This document shows, piece after piece, positions 34,300 to 42,209 of a DNA stretch of 43,284 nucleotides; within the stretch, counting starts at the first letter, position 1, and each line of letters starts with the position of its first letter. The stretch is from Chloroflexota bacterium. Its GTDB lineage: Bacteria > Chloroflexota > Anaerolineae > UBA1429. The stretch is from positions 1-43,284 of the forward strand of contig JAJFUJ010000068.1 of the NCBI GenBank assembly GCA_021372475.1. The letters run 5' to 3'. Under the pieces are notes generated by a model. The model saw nothing but the letters and a program-made list of their open reading frames with translations. It made no database searches and was not told the DNA's origin. The translations under genes were made by a program, and so were the position numbers.

Positions 34300-35754
34300 A
34301 TGACTGCAGGAATAACTATCGTCGGCCTGGGACCTGGCGATCCAACTTGGATTACACGCCAAGCTTGGCAAATACTTGGCAGCGCATCGGAAGTCTACCT
34401 CCGCACTGCCAGGCATGAGGCTGCTAGCTCTCTGCCCGTCGGGCCGCATTATACGAGCTTCGATGAGCTGTATGAGCACAACGAATCGCTGACTGACGTC
34501 TATGCGTTGATTGCCGAGCGTATTGTGCATCTCGGGCAGCGCGAACAAGGGGTTATATACGCTGTCCCAGGGCACCCGCTGGCTGCTGAAACCAGTGTGC
34601 AGCTTATCCGCAAAATGGCTTCCGCTGTACCGCTGCAGGTACACATTATTGGCGGGCTTTCTCTTATGGATGCGGCCGTTCAGTTGCTCGAAATCGATCC
34701 TTACGCAGGGCTGCAAATAGCGGAATGCGCTAATGTAGCCAGGCTCAATCATCCCAACCTAGATCCGGACGTACCGGCACTCATCATGCAGGTTGGCAAC
34801 CGCCACCTGGCCGGCCAGCTTAAACTCACTCTGATGAATCTCTATCCTGATGAACAGCCGATACAGGTTATCACCGCTCTGGGCACACGTTCTGCCCAGG
34901 TAAAACAACTGCAGCTTTATGAACTCGACCGCCTGGAGGCTGTTGACCATCTGACCGCCGTATATATCCCCGCATTGGCGCAGCAAGGTTCCCTTGCCAG
35001 CCATCAGAATGTTGTTGCGCGGCTGCGAGCGCCGGACGGCTGCCCCTGGGACCGCGAGCAAACCCATCAGAGTCTGCGCACTCACCTGCTGGAGGAGACA
35101 TACGAGGTGCTCGATGCCCTCGATGCGGATGATATGACGCGTTTGCGCGAGGAACTAGGCGACCTGTTGCTGCAGATAATGCTGCATGCCCAGATTGCCA
35201 CCGAGGACGGGGATTTCAAGCTGGTAGAGACGGTTCAAGCCAACATCAGTAAACTGGTCAGGCGCCATCCGCACGTTTTCGGCGATACGGTCGTCAGCGG
35301 CTCAGAGGACGTCCTGCGCAACTGGGAACAAATCAAGCGCCAGGAGCGCAATGACCAGACCAAATCGCTGCTTGATGGCATATCGCGAGCCCTGCCATCC
35401 CTGTCGCAGGCGATGGAAATCCAGCGCCGCGTCGCAAGGGTGGGATTTGATTGGCCGAACGCTGAACAGGTTATGGCTAAAGTGCGCGAGGAACTGCAGG
35501 AATGGCAAGCGGCGGAATCACCCGAGCACCACGCCAGCGAACTCGGCGACCTGCTCTTTAGCGTGGTGAACCTCGCACGCTGGTTTGAGCTGGATGCTGA
35601 ATCGGCATTACGTGAGACGAATAAGCGCTTTGCGCAACGCTTCAGTTATCTGGAGCAGCACGCCGCTCAGATGGGGAAAGCCGTCGAAGAGCTGGATGCA
35701 GTAGAGATGGATAACCTTTGGGAACAAGCAAAGTCAGTTGAGGAGCAGGAATGA
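34300..35754 (+). CDS. mazG: tetrapyrrole methylase-MazG fusion (YabN-like nucleotide pyrophosphohydrolase)
   Basis: House-cleaning NTP pyrophosphohydrolase fused to a methylase-like domain, 484 residues. The N-terminal SAM-dependent tetrapyrrole methylase fold has GITIVGLGPGDPTWITRQA and VIYAVPGHPLAAETSV. Two MazG domains follow: one with RLRAPDGCPWDREQTHQSL, EETYEVLDALD and EELGDLLLQIMLHA, the other with GFDWPNAEQVMAKVREELQE and ELGDLLFSVVNLAR. The EExxE-12-28-ExxD metal sites are present. ATG at 34300 is chosen over 34282 because the AAAGGAG ribosome-binding site lies inside the longer version. It overlaps the ECF S-component gene by 4 nt (ATGA), so they are translationally coupled. Confidence 0.92.
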   Translation: MTAGITIVGLGPGDPTWITRQAWQILGSASEVYLRTARHEAASSLPVGPHYTSFDELYEHNESLTDVYALIAERIVHLGQREQGVIYAVPGHPLAAETSVQLIRKMASAVPLQVHIIGGLSLMDAAVQLLEIDPYAGLQIAECANVARLNHPNLDPDVPALIMQVGNRHLAGQLKLTLMNLYPDEQPIQVITALGTRSAQVKQLQLYELDRLEAVDHLTAVYIPALAQQGSLASHQNVVARLRAPDGCPWDREQTHQSLRTHLLEETYEVLDALDADDMTRLREELGDLLLQIMLHAQIATEDGDFKLVETVQANISKLVRRHPHVFGDTVVSGSEDVLRNWEQIKRQERNDQTKSLLDGISRALPSLSQAMEIQRRVARVGFDWPNAEQVMAKVREELQEWQAAESPEHHASELGDLLFSVVNLARWFELDAESALRETNKRFAQRFSYLEQHAAQMGKAVEELDAVEMDNLWEQAKSVEEQE

Positions 35755-36341
35755 GTTTTACAGCTCAGAATGGCAGCGGGCGAAAAATCGATGGCAAGAG
35801 GAAGACCAAAAGCGCTGCGGTGAACCCTCTTTACTATGCCTTGATTGCCATGCTGACCGCCGTCACCACCGTATTCACTCTGCTGATTCGTGTCCCAATT
35901 CCGGCTACCCAGGGCTATATCAACTTTTCGGATGTTGCCACTTATTTCTCTGGATTCTCTTTTGGCGCCGTGACCGGTGGAATCGCCGGTGGAATCGGCG
36001 CCGCTATAGCGGATTTGCTTGGCGGCTATGCCCAATTCGCTCCGTTAACCCTTCTGGCGCATGGGGCACAAGGCCTCTTGGCAGGATTAATTGGACGAAA
36101 AGGCACACTCCCAATGCTGATTTTGGGATGGGCTGCCGGTACCATCGCGATGGTTGGGTTGTACTTTCTGGGCGAGGGGCTTGTATATACCACGTTTGCG
36201 AACGCTCTGGTTGAGGTTCCTTTCAACCTGCTCCAGAATATAGCCGGGGGCGTCATCGGCATACCACTTTACTATGCTGTTCGGAAAGCTTACCCAGCTA
36301 TCACTCAATTCAGCGTCAATAAACGCTCCGGCCAAAGATAA
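35751..36341 (+). CDS. ECF transporter substrate-binding (S) component
   Basis: Integral membrane vitamin-binding subunit of an energy-coupling-factor importer, 196 residues. A basic N-terminus is followed by about six hydrophobic segments. The family-type block GYINFSDVATYFSGFSFGAV and glycine-rich GGIAGGIGAAIADLLGG resemble the ECF-ribofla_trS group (PF07155). Two Ala-rich patches could pack against EcfT. The substrate cannot be named; a vitamin or its precursor is the family norm. The start overlaps the mazG stop by 4 nt; ecfA1 follows after 14 nt. Confidence 0.85.
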   Translation: MSFTAQNGSGRKIDGKRKTKSAAVNPLYYALIAMLTAVTTVFTLLIRVPIPATQGYINFSDVATYFSGFSFGAVTGGIAGGIGAAIADLLGGYAQFAPLTLLAHGAQGLLAGLIGRKGTLPMLILGWAAGTIAMVGLYFLGEGLVYTTFANALVEVPFNLLQNIAGGVIGIPLYYAVRKAYPAITQFSVNKRSGQR

Positions 36342-36355
36342 AGCGCTCATAGGCA

Positions 36356-37222
36356 ATGGCAATCATCCAGGTTGAGCATCTCTCCTTTGCATACACCACC
36401 GATCTAGAGCCTGTCAAGGTTCTGGATGACATCAACCTGGAAATCGATAAAGGCGAGGCTTTTGCGTTGATGGGTCCAACTGGCGCAGGCAAGTCCACGC
36501 TCTGCCTTGCGCTTAACGGCATAATCCCGCATCTTGTTAATGGTACAATGGATGGGCGAGTGTTGGTAGATGGTATTGATACGCGCGATACCTATCCTGC
36601 GGCACTTTCGCAGACTGTCGGGATTATCCACCAGGATCCGGATAGCCAGTTGTTTTGCCCATCGGTCGAAGAGGAGGTAGCCTTTGGATTGGAAAACGCC
36701 GGTCTGGCGCGCCAGGAGATAACCGAGCGTATCGATTGGGCGCTGCGCGTGGTGCGTATGGACGCCTATCGCAAATCGTCTCCGGCGCGTCTCTCCGGCG
36801 GGCAAAAACAACGGGTAGCTATTGCCTGTAGCCTGGCCTTGCTCCCAAAAGTCCTCGTCCTGGATGAGCCTACCAGTAGCCTCGATCCTGCCGGACAGGC
36901 TGAAGTATATGAGGCTGTAGAACGGCTGAGGCGCGAACGCCAGGTGACTTTGGTGCTGGTAGGAACCGATGCTGAACACAGCGCTGCCTACACGGCTCAC
37001 ATGGCGTTCCTGATAGCGGGGAAAATCATCGCCCTGGGTGAACCACAGAAATTACTGGCAGATAAGCAGCTTGTTACTCTAGCGGGCGTCTATCCCCCCC
37101 AGATGATGGAGCTTGCCTGGGAGCTTAATTCGCGCTGCCAAACCAGTTACAACTGGCTGCATATGGGCCAGGCCGAATCTGATCTACGGGCACGTTTACA
37201 GGATCCTCGTTCCCATGGCTGA
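36356..37222 (+). CDS. ecfA1: ECF transporter ATPase 1, H-switch histidine replaced
   Basis: ABC-type ATPase of the ECF energizing module, 288 residues. Walker A GPTGAGKS (40-47), Q-loop Gln93 in IIHQDPDSQLF, signature LSGGQ (146-150) and Walker B VLVLDEPTSSLD with Glu171 are all canonical. The H-switch, expected as VTHD, reads VGTD, with Thr204 in the histidine position. Its stop overlaps the ecfA2 start by 8 nt. Together with ecfA2 it should form the heterodimeric motor that drives the S component through EcfT. Confidence 0.92.
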   Translation: MAIIQVEHLSFAYTTDLEPVKVLDDINLEIDKGEAFALMGPTGAGKSTLCLALNGIIPHLVNGTMDGRVLVDGIDTRDTYPAALSQTVGIIHQDPDSQLFCPSVEEEVAFGLENAGLARQEITERIDWALRVVRMDAYRKSSPARLSGGQKQRVAIACSLALLPKVLVLDEPTSSLDPAGQAEVYEAVERLRRERQVTLVLVGTDAEHSAAYTAHMAFLIAGKIIALGEPQKLLADKQLVTLAGVYPPQMMELAWELNSRCQTSYNWLHMGQAESDLRARLQDPRSHG

Positions 37223-38048
37223 GCCGATTATTCGGATAAACCGCCTGAGCCATGCGTATGAAGAGGGAACGCCCGCAATCCACGATATTACCCTTGACAT
37301 CCCGGATAATGCATTTCTGGCGATTATAGGGCATAACGGCGCAGGCAAAACCACCCTGGTGAAGCATTTTAACGGGCTGCTAAAACCATCGCGCGGGCAG
37401 GTTTTGGTGACGGGGATAGACGTTGCATCGACCTCAACCGCTGCCCTGGCCCATTTGGTCGGCTTTGTGTTTCAGAATCCTGATCACCAGATATTCAGCG
37501 GCACCGTACAGGAGGAAGTCGCTTTCGGACTAAAGAATCTGGGTATTGCATCGCACGAGGTTGAGAGGCGCGTTGGCCAGATCCTTGATGAGTTGGAGAT
37601 CGGGGCGTTTAGAGACACTCCGCCAGCGATGCTGGGGTATGGATTGCGCCGCAAGATAACACTGGCAGCCGTTTTGGCGATGGATCCCCGAATATTGGTG
37701 CTGGACGAACCCACCGTAGGGCTGGACGCTCACAGCACGAATGAGTTCTTCAACCACATTAATAGAATGCATCAGCAAGGACACTCGATCATCCTAGTAA
37801 CCCATGATATGCGCCTGGCCGCGCGTTACAGCAGCTCATGCCTGGTTATGCGCCAGGGCTGCACCATTGGCTACGACACCACTCGCAACATTTTCAGCAA
37901 TTCCAATTTGTTAGCGTGCGCCGGCTTGGCACAGCCGGCTGTTACCAGGCTTGGCAGTGCGCTGCAGGATGCCGGCATGCCCGCCAACCTGCTCAGTGTT
38001 GAGGAATTCGCTGATGCCTATTTAGGCTTAAGTGAGCACACATTATGA
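37215..38048 (+). CDS. ecfA2: ECF transporter ATPase 2, degenerate ABC signature
   Basis: Second ABC ATPase of the ECF module, 277 residues. Walker A GHNGAGKT (39-46), Q-loop Gln87 in FVFQNPDHQIF, Walker B ILVLDEPTVGLD with Glu165, and H-switch VTHD with His197 are canonical. The ABC signature LSGGQ is replaced by LGYGL (140-144), losing the Ser and Gln. The frame extends upstream to 37113, but ATG 37215 matches the family N-terminus. Its stop overlaps the ecfT start by 4 nt. Confidence 0.92.
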   Translation: MAEPIIRINRLSHAYEEGTPAIHDITLDIPDNAFLAIIGHNGAGKTTLVKHFNGLLKPSRGQVLVTGIDVASTSTAALAHLVGFVFQNPDHQIFSGTVQEEVAFGLKNLGIASHEVERRVGQILDELEIGAFRDTPPAMLGYGLRRKITLAAVLAMDPRILVLDEPTVGLDAHSTNEFFNHINRMHQQGHSIILVTHDMRLAARYSSSCLVMRQGCTIGYDTTRNIFSNSNLLACAGLAQPAVTRLGSALQDAGMPANLLSVEEFADAYLGLSEHTL

Positions 38049-38854
38049 GCTTTGCGTACGACCTATTCCAGAACGGGGATTCTTGGTTATACCGCCTGGA
38101 TCCGCGGGTTAAGCTGCTGGCTTCAATCTGCGGTTCTGCGCTGCTCCTTTCGTGCCGCAATTTCTGGTTGGTGTTAGTTGCTTTGCTGCTCATCCTGGCA
38201 ATTCTTTTAAGCGCCGGAATAAGTCGGGCCACTCTAGGTTCCACGTTGCGCATCCTGGTGCCAGTGATGGTTATGATTGTGCTCTTTACGGCCTTGTTTA
38301 CCCCTGTCGAGGGCACTCGATTATTCCAATTCTGGATTGTTACATGCACCACTGGAAGTTTACTATTAGGTATAACTCTGGGGCTGCGTATTGCAGCACT
38401 GGCTTATGTGATCCTTGCCTGGCTGTATACAACTGACCAATCTGCCCTTACGCGCAGCCTCGTTGCGCTTGGGCTGCCGCATCCCTGGGGGCTGACACTA
38501 GCTATTGCTCTGCGACATATTCCATTATTGGCGGCCACGTTCCGCCAAATCAGCGATGCACAGCAAGCGCGCGCCTTGGAGCTCAGCAGGGGCAGCCTGC
38601 TGCACAAGGCGCGCGCATTTATCCCGATAACTGTCGCGATGATTATCAATTCGCTGCGAACCGCGGAAGCACTCAGCCGAGCCCTCGTTTCGCGCGGATT
38701 TGGGGCGCCGATCCAGCGCACCATCTGGCGGCCGCTCAAAATGCGGGCAGCGGACTGGGTCTGGTTAGCAATGATCCTAGTTAGCACTGTGGTAGGGCTC
38801 ATCGCGCGTTACGCATTCGGTTTTGGGATAGATAACTGGTTTTTATTTAGTTAA
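38045..38854 (+). CDS. ecfT: ECF transporter transmembrane coupling protein EcfT
   Basis: Scaffold membrane subunit linking the ATPases to the S component, 269 residues. It begins RLDPRVKLLASI, the classic EcfT start (LDPRxKL), and has five or more membrane helices. The two cytoplasmic coupling helices carry AQQARALELSRG and ALVSRGFGAP. These are slightly off the usual Ala-Arg-Gly motifs, reading A-R-A and S-R-G. The 3' end overlaps the convergent thuA-like gene by 12 nt, leaving no room for a separate terminator. Confidence 0.92.
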   Translation: MSFAYDLFQNGDSWLYRLDPRVKLLASICGSALLLSCRNFWLVLVALLLILAILLSAGISRATLGSTLRILVPVMVMIVLFTALFTPVEGTRLFQFWIVTCTTGSLLLGITLGLRIAALAYVILAWLYTTDQSALTRSLVALGLPHPWGLTLAIALRHIPLLAATFRQISDAQQARALELSRGSLLHKARAFIPITVAMIINSLRTAEALSRALVSRGFGAPIQRTIWRPLKMRAADWVWLAMILVSTVVGLIARYAFGFGIDNWFLFS

Positions 38855-39487
38855 GGCTTTCCCTTCCGCAGCCCAAATCATGCCACGCGTGACCAGCGGC
38901 AGGATCTGCGGATCCTGTGAGAACACCTGGGCGACATGTCCTAGCGAGCAATAAAATACCCGGCCAAGCCCGTACATCTTTTTCCATACAACCGGCACGG
39001 CCGTATCGCCGAAAAGGGTAGTCGCTAAAACCTCGTTCCCTGGGTCCACGTGCATATAGTATTGCTCCGAACTCACCTCAAAATCCTTTACGCCTGCCAC
39101 AATCGGATCGGTCGGCTTGGTGATATGCACCATATACTTGACGCCATCTCCACCGGGATGGGCAACCCACTGTCCGCCGACCATAAATTGAAACTCGGTC
39201 TCATTACGAAAAGCATCGCCCATCCCGCCGTGTACACCAGCGATACCTACACCGCTCCTGACAGCCTCAAGAAGCGGATTCAGTTGTTCGGGCTTGATGG
39301 TGCCCATCGTCCATTCGGGTATAATTAAATCGAGCATTTTGAGCGCCTTAACATCCAGAAACGCGTCCAGTGTGTCTGAAATTTGAACGGTAAATCCGTT
39401 CGCGCGCAGCGCAGCAGCCAAGATATCAGAAACCTGCTTAGGTTCGTGTCCCTGCCAACCACCTTGAACAATCAACGCTTTTTTCAT
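38843..39487 (-). CDS. ThuA-like (glutamine-amidotransferase-fold) protein
   Basis: A 214-residue cytoplasmic protein of the ThuA family, associated in other bacteria with trehalose or other sugar use; no enzymatic activity is firmly established. Family blocks are KALIVQGGWQGHEPKQV, IIPEWTMGTI, GVGIAGVHGGMGDAF, WVAHPGGDGVKYMV and GRVFYCSLGHVAQVF. AAGGGAG is 6 nt before the ATG. It converges on ecfT and is divergent from the substrate-binding-protein gene, with a 120-nt gap that may carry promoters for both; a TATAAA at 39573-39578 is the only -10-like element noted there. Confidence 0.85.
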   Translation of the reverse strand: MKKALIVQGGWQGHEPKQVSDILAAALRANGFTVQISDTLDAFLDVKALKMLDLIIPEWTMGTIKPEQLNPLLEAVRSGVGIAGVHGGMGDAFRNETEFQFMVGGQWVAHPGGDGVKYMVHITKPTDPIVAGVKDFEVSSEQYYMHVDPGNEVLATTLFGDTAVPVVWKKMYGLGRVFYCSLGHVAQVFSQDPQILPLVTRGMIWAAEGKALTK

Positions 39488-39607
39488 AAGGCTCCCTTGG
39501 GAAATTAAGGATATATATTTCTTGTACCATCAGCAGCAGGCATCGTCAACTTAGCCTTTTGAGGCAAAGTGCTATAAACTGGTGCAAATATATAGGTCAG
39601 TCACTCT

Positions 39608-41014
39608 GTGAAATACTTAACGCGCCGAGCATTACTCAAAAAAGCTTGCCTGGTCATGATGGGATTGAATGCGGCCTGCCATCCCTCGGAACTGACCGCC
39701 CCATCACCGGCAACAAGTACACCCCGACCATCCCCAAGTAATACGCCTGAAACAGTCAAGCCACAGCCTTCAGCGACCGTCAAAGCCACGCCAGCACCGT
39801 CGATCCCAATCACAATGACGGTAGATGCGGTTGAAAGCGGCTTTACTCAATTCTCGCGAAAGCTAGCGCCAGAGTTCACGGAGGTTACTGGAACTCAAGT
39901 AGAGTTTCGCCTGGTATCGTCGCGGGATGAATATTTAAAGTCAATTTCTGAGCGATCGGCAGCCGGCGACCTGGATATCGTCGAGTCCCCGGTCGGCTTG
40001 ATGGTGAAAGCCTGGGCGCGCTTTGGGTATATCCGGCCGCTCGATACTTACCTTAACCCCCTCGCCGATACAACCAAGGGCATTTTCCCGGGAGCGCTTG
40101 CAGCGTGCACGATCTCAGGGTTGTTATACGGGCTGCCGTATGCAGCCAGCCCCGGGGAAAGTTTGCTTCTATATAACCGTAGGCATTTTGATGCCCGCCA
40201 ACTTGCCTATCCGCAGAATGACTGGACGCTAGAAGACATGGCGAATGCTGCGGATAGACTAAATGTGATAGACGACTCTGGGCATTTTAAGTTGTATGGC
40301 TATATTCCCCAATATGTAATGCCCGGGCAGTTGTCGATGCTGCGTTTATTTGCATCCGATTTATTTAGTGCTGAAGGGAATCGGGCTATCCAGCCAGAAA
40401 CCTTGCTCTCTATGCTGAACTGGTACCAACTACAATTAGGTGAGCGCCTAGTATTTCCCAGACCATTCGAACTACCAGCAGGGCCATTCACTCTATTCTC
40501 TCAAAGCAAGGCCGCTATGCTCAGACATTCTTTTGGAACTTACATCACGCTCGCTAACGAGGCTGAATGGCTGGGAGCAGCCTTGCTGCCATCTCTGGAA
40601 ACCGATGGCGCTCATGGCAGCTATATATCCGGGCTGGCATTCTGTATGGCCAAGAGCTGTCCAAGGCCGGCCATCAGCATCGAATGGTGCAAGTTCGTCT
40701 CCAGTGAAGCCAACGGCATTCGTATGCTGCAGCAGGGATGCGGAGCGCCGGGTTGCCGAATAGGCGCGTGGCAGGCACCTGCTGTCGTACAAAAATACCC
40801 AATCAGCCCGCATTGCGCTATACTCGCGAACAGTGCGCAGCCTGAGCCGATACCTCAGAACCTGCGTCAAAGGCAAGTTTATAACACCTGGCTCACAGCA
40901 AGCGAGCCGTTTTGGCAGGCACAAATTAGCGCTGCAGAGTGCGCAGAAACACTCTCAAGGAGCATCCAGCAAATTCTAGATGCCCCTTCATTGACCAATC
41001 AGGATCCAATTTAG
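39608..41014 (+). CDS. orphan extracellular substrate-binding lipoprotein (family 1-like)
   Basis: A 468-residue lipoprotein with a charged n-region (LTRRALLKKACLV, resembling a Tat signal), lipobox LNAAC (Cys24) and a Ser/Thr/Pro linker to about residue 65. A periplasmic-binding fold like sugar-ABC SBPs follows: KLAPEFTEVTGTQVEFRLV, AAGDLDIVESPVGL, GLLYGLPYAASPGESLLLYN and FTLFSQSKAAML. The start is GTG at 39608 with AGGT 11 nt upstream. No permease or ATPase gene adjoins it; the next gene, a UroD-like enzyme, starts 9 nt later, with its ribosome-binding site just overlapping this stop codon. The ligand is unknown. Confidence 0.85.
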   Translation: MKYLTRRALLKKACLVMMGLNAACHPSELTAPSPATSTPRPSPSNTPETVKPQPSATVKATPAPSIPITMTVDAVESGFTQFSRKLAPEFTEVTGTQVEFRLVSSRDEYLKSISERSAAGDLDIVESPVGLMVKAWARFGYIRPLDTYLNPLADTTKGIFPGALAACTISGLLYGLPYAASPGESLLLYNRRHFDARQLAYPQNDWTLEDMANAADRLNVIDDSGHFKLYGYIPQYVMPGQLSMLRLFASDLFSAEGNRAIQPETLLSMLNWYQLQLGERLVFPRPFELPAGPFTLFSQSKAAMLRHSFGTYITLANEAEWLGAALLPSLETDGAHGSYISGLAFCMAKSCPRPAISIEWCKFVSSEANGIRMLQQGCGAPGCRIGAWQAPAVVQKYPISPHCAILANSAQPEPIPQNLRQRQVYNTWLTASEPFWQAQISAAECAETLSRSIQQILDAPSLTNQDPI

Positions 41015-41023
41015 GAGGATAAA

Positions 41024-42166
41024 TTGGCTAGGCTAACATCCCGTGAACGTTTTCGCATCGCGATGACTAATGGTAAACCCGATCGTGTCCCATGCGCGCC
41101 GGATATCTCGAATATGGTGCCTGCCAGGCTGACGGGGCGGCCGTTTTGGGATATCTACTTTTACCAGGCCCCACCGTTATGGAGAGCTTACCTGAATGCT
41201 GTAAAAACAATCGGCATCGATGCATGGTTCTTTTATGGCGATCCTGGTTTTACTTTTGCCGATCCCCTCGATGTGAGCCAAACCAGCTTTAGCTGGTCAA
41301 CCGAACGCCTGGTGGTCGATTACCGCATCACGACGCCGGCCGGCGATTTAACCCAGCAGATGACTTACTATATCGCCGATTCACCCACGATGACCGTAAA
41401 GCCGATCAAGGATTTTAAAGCAGATTGGCAAAAGCTGCGTCACTTGCTGCAAACCCCAACTAACTGTAATCCGCAGCTTGCTGAGATTCAACGGCGTGAG
41501 GTAGGGGAATCGGGCGTCTTTGGCATGTGTGTCGGCATGCCTGGATTCCAGAGCTGGTTTGGCCTGGTAGAGGGCACCGAGATTGCCTTGAGCTATCTGT
41601 ATTATGATGAGCCGGAGATGATCGAAGAGCTGCGCCTGCTGGAGGAACAGCGCCAACTCAAAATGATGGAGATGGAACTGGATATGCATCCCGATTTTAT
41701 CCTGATTGGGGCTTCCGGCACCATCACCCTACAATCACCTAGGATTGCGCGGGAGCTCTCCCTGCCGACTCTAAAGAAGCTCACCCACATGGCCAGACAA
41801 GCGGGCGTGCCGACGATGCTGCACAGTTGCGGCCTCGAACGCGAACTGGTCAAGATGTGCGTCGAGGAAACAGAATTGGATTGCATCAATCCCCTCGAAG
41901 TGCCGCCGATGGGCGATTGCAACCTGGCGGAGATCAAGCAGAGTTTTGGCTCGCGTATCGCATTGATGGGCAACCTGCATACCACGGATGTCATGCTACG
42001 CGGTACGGTCCAGGAAGTGGAGCAAGCTGCCAGGAAAGCAGTCGATGACGCCGGTGCTAATGGAGGATTTATCTTGTCAACAGGCGACCAGTGCGGGCGC
42101 GATACTCCACTGGAAAACCTGCGTAAACTAGTTGAGGTGTGCGAAACATATGGTCGGTACGACTGA
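41024..42166 (+). CDS. UroD/MtaA-family protein (uroporphyrinogen decarboxylase-like or corrinoid methyltransferase-like)
   Basis: TIM-barrel protein of 380 residues. It begins LTSRERFRIAMTNGKPDRVP, the common opening of this family. It carries zinc-site motifs of methylcobamide:CoM-type methyltransferases, TMLHSCGLE (His-x-Cys) and STGDQCGRDTPLENLRKLVE. True HemE lacks this Cys pattern, so methyl transfer is more likely than heme synthesis, but no corrinoid protein gene is nearby and the substrate is unknown. The start is TTG at 41024 with a perfect AGGAGG (41013-41018) 5 nt upstream that overlaps the previous stop. Co-transcribed with the substrate-binding protein. Confidence 0.82.
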   Translation: MARLTSRERFRIAMTNGKPDRVPCAPDISNMVPARLTGRPFWDIYFYQAPPLWRAYLNAVKTIGIDAWFFYGDPGFTFADPLDVSQTSFSWSTERLVVDYRITTPAGDLTQQMTYYIADSPTMTVKPIKDFKADWQKLRHLLQTPTNCNPQLAEIQRREVGESGVFGMCVGMPGFQSWFGLVEGTEIALSYLYYDEPEMIEELRLLEEQRQLKMMEMELDMHPDFILIGASGTITLQSPRIARELSLPTLKKLTHMARQAGVPTMLHSCGLERELVKMCVEETELDCINPLEVPPMGDCNLAEIKQSFGSRIALMGNLHTTDVMLRGTVQEVEQAARKAVDDAGANGGFILSTGDQCGRDTPLENLRKLVEVCETYGRYD

Positions 42167-42172
42167 TTAGTG

Positions 42173-42201
42173 GGGGGATGGCAGTTGAGTCACCATCCCC
42201 C
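42173..42201. terminator. candidate bidirectional terminator
   Basis: GGGGGATGG (42173-42181) and CCATCCCCC (42193-42201) form a 9-bp GC-rich stem with an 11-nt loop between the convergent UroD-like and pyrG genes. No T-run follows on either strand. Confidence 0.5.
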
Positions 42202-42209
42202 GGACCGCT

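Noticed and set aside
37113-37214. N-terminal extension of EcfA2
   Set aside because: It lies within ecfA1 and precedes the normal ATPase start; the ATG at 37215 fits the family.
41024-42166. Genuine heme-pathway HemE
   Set aside because: The His-x-Cys and Gln-Cys-Gly motifs point to the methyltransferase branch and no other heme genes are nearby.
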